From contig VBCZ01000181.1 in the NCBI GenBank assembly GCA_005889025.1, positions 1 to 6,544 on the forward strand: a stretch of 6,544 bases of DNA. Direction: 5' to 3'. This DNA is from Betaproteobacteria bacterium. GTDB taxonomy: Bacteria; Pseudomonadota; Gammaproteobacteria; Burkholderiales; Casimicrobiaceae. Below are positions 1 through 5,868 of the stretch, one piece after another. The translations under genes and the position numbers were made by a program. The notes below the pieces were generated by a model. That model had not been told where the DNA came from, made no database searches, and was given only the letters and a program-made list of their open reading frames with translations. Each line of letters begins with the position of its first letter. Within the stretch, counting starts at the first letter, position 1.

Positions 1-494
1 AAATCGATGTACTGGTGGATCAATCCCATCCGCATCAGCGCCCAACTGATGATCGAGAATTGAGAATCGTAAATCCACCAGAACGCGATTGCAGACAGGG
101 CGGTCGGCACGATGAATGGCAGCAGCACCGCCGCGCGCAGAATCGCCTTGAACGGCAGATGCTTGTTAAGCAGCAGCGCGAGCCAGAGGCCAAGTCCGAA
201 CTTGATCACGCTGGCGACGGTCGTGTAGAAGAGCGTGTTGAACAGCGCCAGGCGCGTGACTTCATCTCCCCACAGGAACTCGTAATTTTCCAGGCCAACC
301 CAGGTGCCGCCACGCCCGACTTTGGTGTCGGTGAAGCCGAGATACGTGCCCAGTCCCAGCGGATAGGTCAGGAAAAGCAGCAACAACGTCGCCGCGGGCA
401 GCATGAACAAGAGCCCGAGGACGGTGCGATTGTCGAGCGCCCGGGAGAGCGCGGTTTGATGGCTCGCGATGGCGGTAACCCGAAAATGAAACAA
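1..494 (-). CDS. CUT1-family sugar ABC transporter permease, MalF/UgpA type (partial, N-terminal part)
   Basis: Inner-membrane permease subunit that would form half of the translocation channel of the sugar importer encoded upstream. The 164 residues visible include family-typical stretches: RALDNRTVLGLLFMLPAA, FLTYPLGLGTYLGFTD, GLENYEF, FNTLFYT and LLNKHLPFKAILRAAVLLPF. Membrane helices lie near residues 25-47, 85-108 and 119-141. The EAA loop that contacts the ATPase would be further on, beyond position 1. It is the last visible gene of the minus-strand operon, about 184 nt after the binding-protein gene. The start is uncertain. An in-frame TAG lies at 518-516. The first usable start codon after it is TTG at 494-492, which has no clear ribosome-binding site. 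The ATG at 404-402 would remove the conserved RALDNR tail. Homologues seem to begin near the VTAIAS residues, but that codon here is GTT. Family call is confident; start is not. Confidence 0.88.
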   Translation of the reverse strand, partial: MFHFRVTAIASHQTALSRALDNRTVLGLLFMLPAATLLLLFLTYPLGLGTYLGFTDTKVGRGGTWVGLENYEFLWGDEVTRLALFNTLFYTTVASVIKFGLGLWLALLLNKHLPFKAILRAAVLLPFIVPTALSAIAFWWIYDSQFSIISWALMRMGLIHQYID

Positions 495-503
495 CAGAGC
501 GTC

Positions 504-541
504 GGGCCGAACGCCCTACGGCGGCCGGCCGCATTCGGCCC
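504..541. repeat. REP-like inverted repeat with nested palindrome, upstream of permease gene
   Basis: GGGCCGAA at 504-511 is the exact reverse complement of TTCGGCCC at 534-541. Between the arms lies a perfect 12-bp palindrome, GCGGCCGGCCGC (521-532). The heptamer CCCTACG occurs twice in direct orientation, at 514-520 and 539-545. This looks like a repetitive extragenic palindrome. It abuts the likely permease start, so it could fold over the translation initiation region. Whether it recurs in the genome cannot be seen here. Confidence 0.6.
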
Positions 542-564
542 TACGTCCAGCGCCTGAACAACGC

Positions 565-607
565 GCGCGGATTAAGGGTCGCCACAGGCGACCGCTTCAA
601 TCCGCGC
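565..607 (-). repeat. Long stem-loop in binding-protein/permease spacer
   Basis: The outer arms GCGCGGATT (565-573) and AATCCGCGC (599-607) are perfect reverse complements. Inside them, GGTCGCC (577-583) pairs with GGCGACC (587-593) around the triloop ACA. AAG (574-576) can pair with CTT (595-597), leaving single-base bulges at 594 and 598. That gives about 19 base pairs in 43 nt, much stronger than expected by chance. On the operon strand no T-run follows, so it is not a standard intrinsic terminator. An mRNA-stabilising hairpin, a REP unit or an attenuator is more likely. Confidence 0.7.
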
Positions 608-608
608 A

Positions 609-680
609 GATATTGCGTCGGCCCGGCCTTCCTCGCCAATCCCCGACCCTAGTTGAGCCGGCCGAGCAGATCGCAATATC
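609..680 (-). repeat. Stem-loop beginning at the solute-binding-protein stop codon
   Basis: GATATTGCG (609-617) and CGCAATATC (672-680) are perfect 9-base complements. The stem continues with TCGGCC (618-623) pairing to GGCCGA (660-665), with a 6-nt bulge at 666-671 and a loop of about 36 nt. On the transcribed minus strand the first arm overlaps the TGA stop (681-679). The hairpin would therefore sit directly at the 3' end of the binding-protein coding sequence, where it could block 3'-5' exonucleases. No T-run follows. Confidence 0.6.
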
Positions 681-2010
681 AGACCTTGTAGTAGCGCTCC
701 GCCCGTTTCTGCGCGCGCTCCGCCGCTTCTTTCGGCGTCTTCGAGCCCGACGCCGCCTCGGCGACCATGTTGACGACGATGAAGTCGGCAAGCGCACCCG
801 CGGACGCATAACCCATCTTGCCCGCGTAGCCTGAGGGCAGCATATTCACCATCGAATTGCGGTAAGGCGTGTGCTTCGGGTCGACGGTCCAGATCGGATT
901 CTTTTCGTAGTATTTCAGCGCCGGAGTCACGTAGCCGATCGCCGCCTGCACCCACGGATCCATCTGCTCGGCCTCCATCATGAAACGGATGAACTCCTTT
1001 GCCGCCTTCGGGTACTTGCTGTACTTGAAGATCATCTGGTTGAAAAAGAGCTGGAATTCGGTCGGGTGGCCAATGGGACCGACAGGCATGTTGGCGTGGT
1101 TGATGTCCGCCGCCATCTCCTTCAGCTTGGGATCCTGCGAGTTCTTCGCGGCGTAGTAGATCGAGATGCCGTTGTTGGTCACGAAAAGCTGCCCGTCGAG
1201 GAACGCCTTGTTGTTGTTCGGATCGAGCCAGGACAGCGTCCCGGGAACGAACGTGGGGTAGAGTTCCTTCGCGTACTCCAGCGCCTTTATCGTCTCGGGA
1301 CTGTCGATGGTGACCTTGTTGTCCTTGTCGACGAGCTTGCCGCCGAACGACCAGACAAGCCATTGGCACCACGTGTTGGCGTCGCCGGTCGCGTTGCCCA
1401 AGGCCATCCCCGCCGGCGTACCTTTCTCCTTCAGCGCCTTGCACATCTTGAGGAAGCCGTCGGTGTCTTTCGGGAACGAATCGAACCCCGCCGCCTTCAC
1501 GGCGCTCACACGGTACGTCATGCAGACGCCAGCCACTCCCAGTGGCACGCCGATCCACTTCTTGCCGTCGGGCTTGAGGTACGGATCGCATACCGGATAC
1601 CAGCCGCCGTACTTCGCGCCGAGGTAATTGCACACGTCGGTCACATCGACCAATTTCTCCGGATAGAGATTCGCGTCGTCGTTGGTGGACAGAATGATGT
1701 CCGGACCCGCGCCGGTGTTCGCCGCAACGGCCGCCTTCGGCCGTACGTCTTCCCACCCCTCGTTGTCGACGCGTACCTCGATGCCGTACTTCTCAGTGAA
1801 CTTGGCGACGTTCTTCATATACTGGTCGATGTCGCCCTGCACGAATCGGCTCCAGCGCAGCACGCGCAGCTTGGCGCCCTTTTCCGGCACTATCGTGTAT
1901 TGCTGCGCGAGCGCTTCAGTCGACAACAGCGTCGTCCCACCGCCCAACGCGGCGCCGACGGCGACGCCGGCTGTTGTCTTCAGAAAATCACGACGTTTGA
2001 AATCACTCAT
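679..2010 (-). CDS. Tat-exported extracellular solute-binding protein of a CUT1 sugar ABC transporter
   Basis: A 443-residue periplasmic binding protein of the MalE/UgpB-like family 1, which captures a sugar-type ligand and delivers it to the permease. The N-terminus has a twin-arginine signal, KRRDFLK (residues 5-11). A hydrophobic stretch to about residue 30 and an ALA signal-peptidase site after residue 35 follow. The mature part begins near QQYTIVPEKGAKLRVLRWS and contains PDIILSTNDDANLYPEKLVDVTD, a domain-1 pattern typical of this group. The start at 2010 is fixed by AGGAGG at 2021-2016, five bases upstream, and by the signal peptide. The frame stays open further upstream, but that extension has no signal-like features. 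The gene lies 62 nt after the ATPase gene and is followed by tandem hairpins. Tat export suggests folding before secretion or a bound cofactor or ligand, which is inference. The ligand cannot be identified from sequence alone. Confidence 0.93.
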   Translation of the reverse strand: MSDFKRRDFLKTTAGVAVGAALGGGTTLLSTEALAQQYTIVPEKGAKLRVLRWSRFVQGDIDQYMKNVAKFTEKYGIEVRVDNEGWEDVRPKAAVAANTGAGPDIILSTNDDANLYPEKLVDVTDVCNYLGAKYGGWYPVCDPYLKPDGKKWIGVPLGVAGVCMTYRVSAVKAAGFDSFPKDTDGFLKMCKALKEKGTPAGMALGNATGDANTWCQWLVWSFGGKLVDKDNKVTIDSPETIKALEYAKELYPTFVPGTLSWLDPNNNKAFLDGQLFVTNNGISIYYAAKNSQDPKLKEMAADINHANMPVGPIGHPTEFQLFFNQMIFKYSKYPKAAKEFIRFMMEAEQMDPWVQAAIGYVTPALKYYEKNPIWTVDPKHTPYRNSMVNMLPSGYAGKMGYASAGALADFIVVNMVAEAASGSKTPKEAAERAQKRAERYYKV

Positions 2011-2015
2011 GTTGT

Positions 2016-2021
2016 CCTCCT
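2016..2021 (-). promoter_or_regulatory. Strong Shine-Dalgarno of the solute-binding-protein gene
   Basis: AGGAGG on the minus strand, five bases from the ATG at 2010-2008. It decides the start in an otherwise longer open frame. It is the best-placed ribosome-binding site in the transporter operon, consistent with high expression of the binding protein relative to the permease. Confidence 0.85.
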
Positions 2022-2072
2022 GGTTGGAACGCAAAATTCGAGTGTCCGTTGCGCCACTGCCGTGCGCTCGGG

Positions 2073-3143
2073 CTAATGAAGCCTTGCTCCGCTGGCGGCG
2101 TCGAACAAATGCGCGCGAGCGAGGTCGGGTTGGAATGTGATGCGATCGCCGGCGCGGCAACTGACCCGGTCGCGCACCAATGAATTGAGTTCCTGCCCAT
2201 TGAACCGGCAATAAAGCTGCGTGTCGGCGCCAGTCGGTTCGACGACAACGACTTCCGCGGGTAGGCCGGTTCCCTCGGCCAGCAGGCAGTGTTCGGGCCG
2301 CATGCCATAGAGCACGCCTTGGCCGTCGGTTGCCTTGGCGCCATGCGGCATCGGCAGCGTGACGCCACCCGCGAATTCGACGCGGCCGGTGCCGTCTCGG
2401 AGGCGGACCGTGCCGGGCACCATGTTCATCGCCGGCGAACCGATAAATCCGGCAACGAAAATATTGTTCGGCTTGTCGTAGAGTGCGAGCGGGTCCCCGG
2501 TCTGCTCCACGACGCCGTCTTTCATCACTACGATCTTGTCCGCCATTGTCATTGCCTCGATCTGGTCGTGCGTGACGTAGATCGATGTTGTCTTGAGCCG
2601 TTGGTGCAATTCCTTGATTTCGGTCCGCATCTGCACCCGGAGCTTGGCGTCCAAGTTCGACAGAGGCTCGTCGAACAAGAATACCTGCGGGTCGCGGACA
2701 ATCGCGCGGCCCATCGCGACTCGCTGGCGCTGGCCGCCGGAGAGTTGGCGGGGATAGCGGTCGAGGAGTTGCGCGAGGCCCAGGATGTCGGCGGCTTTCC
2801 TGACCCGTTTTTCGATCTCGTCCTTGCTTTGCTTGGCGATCATCAGGGCAAAGGACATGTTGTCGCGCACCGTCATATGCGGGTAGAGCGCGTAGTTCTG
2901 GAACACCATCGCGATGTCGCGCTCCTTGGGCGGGACGCGATTGACCACCCTGCCGCCGATGTTGACTTCGCCTGCCGTGATTTCCTCGAGCCCCGCGATC
3001 ATCCGCAGCAGCGTCGATTTCCCACAGCCCGACGGGCCGACAAGCACGCAGAATTCGCCGTCGGCAATCTCGACGTCGACGCCGCGAATCACCTGTGTCG
3101 AGCCGAAATTCTTGCGCACGGCGCTGATGCTTACCGCTGCCAT
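2073..3143 (-). CDS. Sugar ABC transporter ATP-binding protein, MalK/UgpC type
   Basis: A 356-residue cytoplasmic ATPase that drives the CUT1 importer. All nucleotide-binding motifs are intact: Walker A GPSGCGKST (36-44), Q-loop Gln82 in VFQNYALYPHM, signature LSGGQ (134-138), Walker B VFLFDEP (154-160), D-loop SNLDAKLR (162-169) and switch His192 in YVTHDQ. The C-terminal regulatory OB/TOBE part follows, with GFIGSPAMNM (232-241) and MRPEH (281-285), the latter typical of MalK/UgpC proteins. Length is normal for the family. The ATG at 3143 has AAGGAGG at 3153-3147, only three bases away, close but usable. The gene starts 22 nt after the dehydrogenase gene and ends 62 nt before the binding-protein gene, so one transcript is likely. 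Automatic pipelines often name such proteins UgpC, but glycerol-3-phosphate specificity is not shown. Confidence 0.97.
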   Translation of the reverse strand: MAAVSISAVRKNFGSTQVIRGVDVEIADGEFCVLVGPSGCGKSTLLRMIAGLEEITAGEVNIGGRVVNRVPPKERDIAMVFQNYALYPHMTVRDNMSFALMIAKQSKDEIEKRVRKAADILGLAQLLDRYPRQLSGGQRQRVAMGRAIVRDPQVFLFDEPLSNLDAKLRVQMRTEIKELHQRLKTTSIYVTHDQIEAMTMADKIVVMKDGVVEQTGDPLALYDKPNNIFVAGFIGSPAMNMVPGTVRLRDGTGRVEFAGGVTLPMPHGAKATDGQGVLYGMRPEHCLLAEGTGLPAEVVVVEPTGADTQLYCRFNGQELNSLVRDRVSCRAGDRITFQPDLARAHLFDAASGARLH

Positions 3144-3165
3144 CTTCCTCCTTCGCTATAGCCGC

Positions 3166-4134
3166 TTAAAGCTGTGCGGCGCATGATTTGCCGTAACCCG
3201 GTCGTGTCGCACTCCGCTTCACCCAACTGACGATGTTCTGCGCCGCCTTGCGCCGCAATTCTATTTCCGCCTGCACGCTGAAAAAAGCGGCATGCGGCGT
3301 CAAGATCAGTTGCGGTTGTTGGAGCAAGCGACTATCGGCCGGAACCGGCTCGACTGGCAGGACATCCAGTGCGGCGCCGGCAAGTATTCCACTATCGAGT
3401 GCGTGAAGCAAATCGTCGACCTCGATCACGGCCCCGCGCGAGGTGTTCACAAGGAAAGATCCGGTCCGCATGCGCCCGAGCAAGCTTCTCCCGACCATTC
3501 CGCGGGTTTCCGCGTTGAGCGGCGTGTGCAGGCTGACGACGTCGCTCTGTTCAAAAAGCGCCTCGAGCCCGCTACGCTCGACAAAAGCGGGAAAGTCGCC
3601 ATCGATGAGGTAGGGGTCGAACGCCATGACACGCCTGAAGACGTTGCGCGATACGTGGGCCATTCGCTTGCCGATTCGGCCTAAGCCCACAATGCCGAGC
3701 GTCATTTCGCTCGCGCGCTTGAGCTTGCCTGAAGAAAGGTAATGCCACTTCCCGTTGCGGATATCACGGTCATACGCCACTACGTTGCGGACGAGGGCAA
3801 GACAAAGCGCGAGAGCGTGCGTCGCCACCTCGCCGACGCCATAGTCCGGCGAATTGGCGAGCCAGACCCCGTGTCTCGCGCACGCCTCGGTGTCGACCGT
3901 ATCGAACCCGGCGCCAATGCGACTGATGATTCCCAGCCGCGGCAACGCTGCGATTACGCGCTCGGTCACCGGGGCATACTGGATGAGCAAAGCGTCGACA
4001 TCCGCCGCCGCAGCGATCAAGGCGTCTTCCGACCGGCATTCCTTCACCGAGAGCTCGATGCCCGCGGCGTCGAACACCTCTTGTTCGAGAGCAAGGTCCG
4101 GATAATCCTGATCGGTGAAAAGCACGCGCGGCAT
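3166..4134 (-). CDS. NAD(P)-dependent D-2-hydroxyacid dehydrogenase (phosphoglycerate dehydrogenase/CtBP-like family)
   Basis: A 322-residue cytoplasmic oxidoreductase that would interconvert a D-2-hydroxyacid and a 2-oxoacid. The Rossmann motif is GIVGLGRIG, with glycines at 150, 152 and 155. The acidic residue Asp173 in AFDPY, after the second strand, favours NAD over NADP. The catalytic residues are present: Arg233 in NTSRGA, Glu262 in LPVEP and His281 in TPHAAFFS. Length is normal for the family. The start at 4134 is forced by an in-frame TAA nine bases upstream; the ribosome-binding site is weak (a GAG-type match). It is the first gene of the minus-strand operon, 22 nt ahead of the transporter ATPase. 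This suggests it acts on a product of the imported compound, such as a glyoxylate, hydroxypyruvate or sugar-acid derivative. That role is inference; the substrate is unknown. Confidence 0.93.
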   Translation of the reverse strand: MPRVLFTDQDYPDLALEQEVFDAAGIELSVKECRSEDALIAAAADVDALLIQYAPVTERVIAALPRLGIISRIGAGFDTVDTEACARHGVWLANSPDYGVGEVATHALALCLALVRNVVAYDRDIRNGKWHYLSSGKLKRASEMTLGIVGLGRIGKRMAHVSRNVFRRVMAFDPYLIDGDFPAFVERSGLEALFEQSDVVSLHTPLNAETRGMVGRSLLGRMRTGSFLVNTSRGAVIEVDDLLHALDSGILAGAALDVLPVEPVPADSRLLQQPQLILTPHAAFFSVQAEIELRRKAAQNIVSWVKRSATRPGYGKSCAAQL

Positions 4135-4246
4135 AGGCTGTTAGCTCGGGATGGCGGGCGCTCGCGGCGGCTCAGTCGGCTGTCGGCACGGTACCTTCGG
4201 GATGGCTACACGGCAAGTGGCCGCCGTCCAACCGCAAGCTGCGGCC

Positions 4247-4252
4247 TATAAT
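4247..4252 (+). promoter_or_regulatory. Probable -10 box of the methionine-synthase-family gene
   Basis: A perfect TATAAT hexamer lies 39 bases before the ATG at 4292, predicting a leader of roughly 33 nt. No good -35 hexamer is present 16-18 bases upstream, so an activator may be needed or the box may be weak. A small inverted repeat, CCGCA-AGC-TGCGG (4232-4244), sits just before the box, where an operator could lie. The region also has to hold the promoter of the divergent dehydrogenase-transporter operon, for which I see no convincing hexamers. Confidence 0.5.
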
Positions 4253-4291
4253 TCGGGGGTTTCGCCAAAACGTCTGCCCACCGGGATCCGC

Positions 4292-5282
4292 ATGTCGAAC
4301 GGCTTGCTGCAAACGACCATCGCCGGCAGCCTGCCCAAGCCGGAGTGGCTGGCCGGCCCGCAACAACTGTGGGCCCCCTGGCTGCTCGAGGGTGAGCGTC
4401 TGGCGGAGGCCAAGCGCGACGCGGTGCGCCTGGTGGTGTTCGACCAGGAACATGCCGGTATCGATATCGTCAGCGATGGCGAGCAGACGCGCCGGCATTT
4501 CGTGACGACGTTCGTGGAGCATCTCGACGGGGTCGACTTCCAGCACACCTGTCGTGGTCGGACCGGTCTCGAGGCCGGGCCCGATATTCGTCGATGATGC
4601 CCGTTTCCTGCGCGGGCAGACCAACCGACGCGTCAAATACACGCTGCCGGGCCCGATGACGATGGTCGATACCCTCTACGACTCACACTACGGAAGCCGT
4701 GAAAAGCTCGCCTGGGCCTTCGCCGAGATACTCAATGAGGAAGCCATCGAAATTGCCGCGGCGGGCATCGATGTCATTCAGTTCGACGAGCCTGCTTTCA
4801 ACGTTTACTTCGACGAAGTCCGGGATTGGGGGGTTGCGGCGCTGGAGCGCGCAGCCAGGGACCTGGCCTGCACCACCGCGGTCCATATCTGCTACGGCTA
4901 CGGTATCAAGGCAAATATCGAGTGGAAGAAAACCCTGGGTTCGCAATGGCGCCAGTACGAGCAGACCTTTCCCTTGCTCGCCAGGTCAGCGATCGACCAG
5001 GTTTCTCTGGAGTGCGCCAACTCCCGCGTTCCCATTGAAATGATCGGGTTACTGGCGGGTAAGGACGTCCTGGTCGGCGCGATCGATGTAGCAGCCGACC
5101 AGATCGAGTCCGCCGAGCAAGTCGCCGCGACGATTCGATCCGCGCTGGCGTATGTGCCGGCCAATAAGCTCCTGCCCTGTACCAACTGCGGAATGGTGCC
5201 ATTGTCCCGGGAGGTTGCCCGCGGCAAGCTCAGGGCGCTTGGCGCCGGCGCGGCCCTGGTCCGGTCGGAACTGGGACAGTGA
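4292..5282 (+). pseudogene. Cobalamin-independent methionine synthase family (MetE C-terminal-core type), frameshifted
   Basis: MetE-core methyltransferase family, normally about 340 residues, expected to transfer a methyl group to homocysteine or a similar thiol. The first frame (ATG 4292, stop 4595-4597) gives the N-terminus TTIAGSLPKP and then IVSDGEQTRRHF up to GVDFQH. The rest is in another frame, from PVVVGPVSRPGPIFVDDARFL through YTLPGPMTMVDTLYD and IQFDEPAFNVYFDE to the stop at 5280-5282. Zinc ligands are intact: His (4884-4886) and Cys (4890-4892) in VHICYGYG, Glu (5010-5012) in SLECANS, and Cys (5187-5189) in TNCGM. As I recall the family, about 13 residues normally separate GVDF from the PVVVGPV block. 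Here there are two or three, and the frame change fits a loss of 38 or 41 nt. A GTG at 4554 could restart translation, but the product would lack the N-terminal substrate-binding residues. A sequencing or assembly error is the alternative. It is divergent from the transporter operon. Confidence 0.85.
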
Positions 5283-5298
5283 TGCAAGAAAGCAACAC

Positions 5299-5312
5299 GA
5301 GGCGGCCTCTTT
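5299..5312 (+). terminator. Weak possible terminator after the methionine-synthase-family gene
   Basis: GAGG (5299-5302) and CCTC (5306-5309) can form a short stem with a CGG loop, followed by TTT. It lies 17 nt after the stop and before the cold-shock promoter, the right place for a terminator. The stem is only four pairs and the T-run is short, so this is tentative. Confidence 0.25.
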
Positions 5313-5325
5313 GGGCGCTAAGTGT

Positions 5326-5354
5326 TTGACCCCGCACGGGTTAATGCGTATATT
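5326..5354 (+). promoter_or_regulatory. Sigma70-type promoter of the cold-shock gene
   Basis: TTGACC (5326-5331) and TATATT (5349-5354) are separated by exactly 17 bases. Each matches the consensus at five of six positions. This is the best promoter in the window. Transcription would begin near 5361, giving a leader of about 136 nt before the ATG at 5497, a length typical of cspA-like mRNAs. Confidence 0.8.
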
Positions 5355-5449
5355 CCTGCTTGTGTTTTATTTCAAGTACTAAAGCACGACCTGTCCGGCT
5401 GCTTCGCTGTCGCCGAAACGCCGTACTTTCCTGTCCTTGAGATCGAAAC

Positions 5450-5482
5450 ATCGGCCGGGTTCGACCCGATTATTTTTGTTTT
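5450..5482 (+). promoter_or_regulatory. Terminator-like or thermosensitive hairpin in the cold-shock leader
   Basis: CGGGT (5456-5460) pairs with ACCCG (5464-5468) around a TCG loop and is followed by a T-rich run (5471-5482). ATCGG (5450-5454) can instead pair with CCGAT (5466-5470), which excludes part of the first stem. The structure ends just before the AAGGA ribosome-binding site (5483-5487). A switch between two folds, or partial termination, in the leader is possible. Function is inference. Confidence 0.4.
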
Positions 5483-5496
5483 AAGGATTGGAAAAA

Positions 5497-5700
5497 ATGG
5501 CAACTGGAACAGTAAAGTGGTTCAACGATGCAAAGGGCTTTGGATTCATTACGCCGGATGGCGGTGGTGAAGACCTGTTCGCGCATTTCTCGGCGATCAA
5601 CATGCCCGGCTTCAAGTCACTCAAGGAAGGTCAGAAAGTCTCGTTTGAAGTAACGACGGGACCCAAGGGGAAGCAGGCTTCCAACATCCAGGCGGTTTGA
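5497..5700 (+). CDS. cspA: Cold-shock domain protein (CspA family)
   Basis: A complete 67-residue single cold-shock domain protein, a nucleic-acid-binding RNA chaperone that melts RNA secondary structure in the cytoplasm. It begins MATGTVKWFN, has RNP1 as KGFGFI (residues 13-18) and the RNP2 variant DLFAHFS (26-32), and ends KGKQASNIQAV. The Phe in place of Val within RNP2 and this C-terminus resemble betaproteobacterial CspA proteins. The ATG at 5497 is preferred because homologues start with MATGTVKWF and AAGGA lies at 5483-5487, nine bases upstream. The in-frame TTG at 5488 would only add three residues. The gene is monocistronic, with its own promoter at 5326-5354, a long leader and an intrinsic terminator 26 nt after the stop. 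The symbol is a family-level name; which paralogue this is, and whether it is truly cold-inducible, cannot be told. Confidence 0.97.
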   Translation: MATGTVKWFNDAKGFGFITPDGGGEDLFAHFSAINMPGFKSLKEGQKVSFEVTTGPKGKQASNIQAV

Positions 5701-5726
5701 CGCGCCGGTTGTTGCAGTTCAAGACG

Positions 5727-5754
5727 AGCCGGGCCTAGCGCCCGGCTTTTTTTT
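5727..5754 (+). terminator. Rho-independent terminator of the cold-shock gene
   Basis: AGCCGGGC (5727-5734) and GCCCGGCT (5740-5747) form a perfect eight-pair GC-rich stem with a CTAGC loop, followed directly by a run of eight T (5747-5754). It starts 26 nt after the stop codon and separates the cold-shock unit from the next gene. Confidence 0.95.
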
Positions 5755-5804
5755 CTCCATCGTCCCTGTGCCCGAGGCGCTCCGGCCAAGCGGTCCCCGA
5801 ACCG

Positions 5805-5810
5805 TATAAT
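5805..5810 (+). promoter_or_regulatory. Probable -10 box before the O-antigen-ligase-like gene
   Basis: A perfect TATAAT lies 58 bases before the ATG at 5869 and downstream of the cold-shock terminator, where a new promoter is needed. No recognisable -35 hexamer stands at the normal spacing. The downstream context (TATAATGGC) resembles other GC-rich proteobacterial promoters, and transcription would begin near 5817. Confidence 0.5.
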
Positions 5811-5868
5811 GGCAACCTGGACTTGTCCGAGGACATCTCAAAGGTCGTACAAGTCGCAGATCAGGCCG

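Noticed and set aside
15..557. Plus-strand open frame of 180 codons at the left edge
   Set aside because: It is opposite the permease and is a low-complexity Gln/Arg/Glu-rich translation, as expected of a complementary strand of a membrane-protein gene.
565..607. Hairpin as an intrinsic terminator of the transporter operon
   Set aside because: No T-run follows on the minus strand, and the permease of the same operon lies directly downstream.
871..2076. Long plus-strand open frame of about 400 codons opposite the solute-binding-protein gene
   Set aside because: It lies antisense to a clearly recognisable Tat-signal binding protein, has an arginine- and valine-rich composition without domain motifs, and has no ribosome-binding site. 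It is an effect of GC-rich codon use.
2011..2211. N-terminal extension of the binding protein to an upstream ATG
   Set aside because: The extension runs into the ATPase gene and would bury the Tat signal. The ATG at 2010 has a near-ideal AGGAGG and places the twin arginines at residues 6-7.
2289..3161. Plus-strand open frame of 290 codons opposite the ATPase gene
   Set aside because: Antisense to an intact MalK/UgpC ATPase with all motifs; composition is rich in His, Asp and Arg and no family is recognisable.
5809..5868. Earlier ATG at 5809 as start of the O-antigen-ligase-like gene
   Set aside because: It overlaps the TATAAT box and adds 20 polar residues with no membrane helix; kept only as an alternative.
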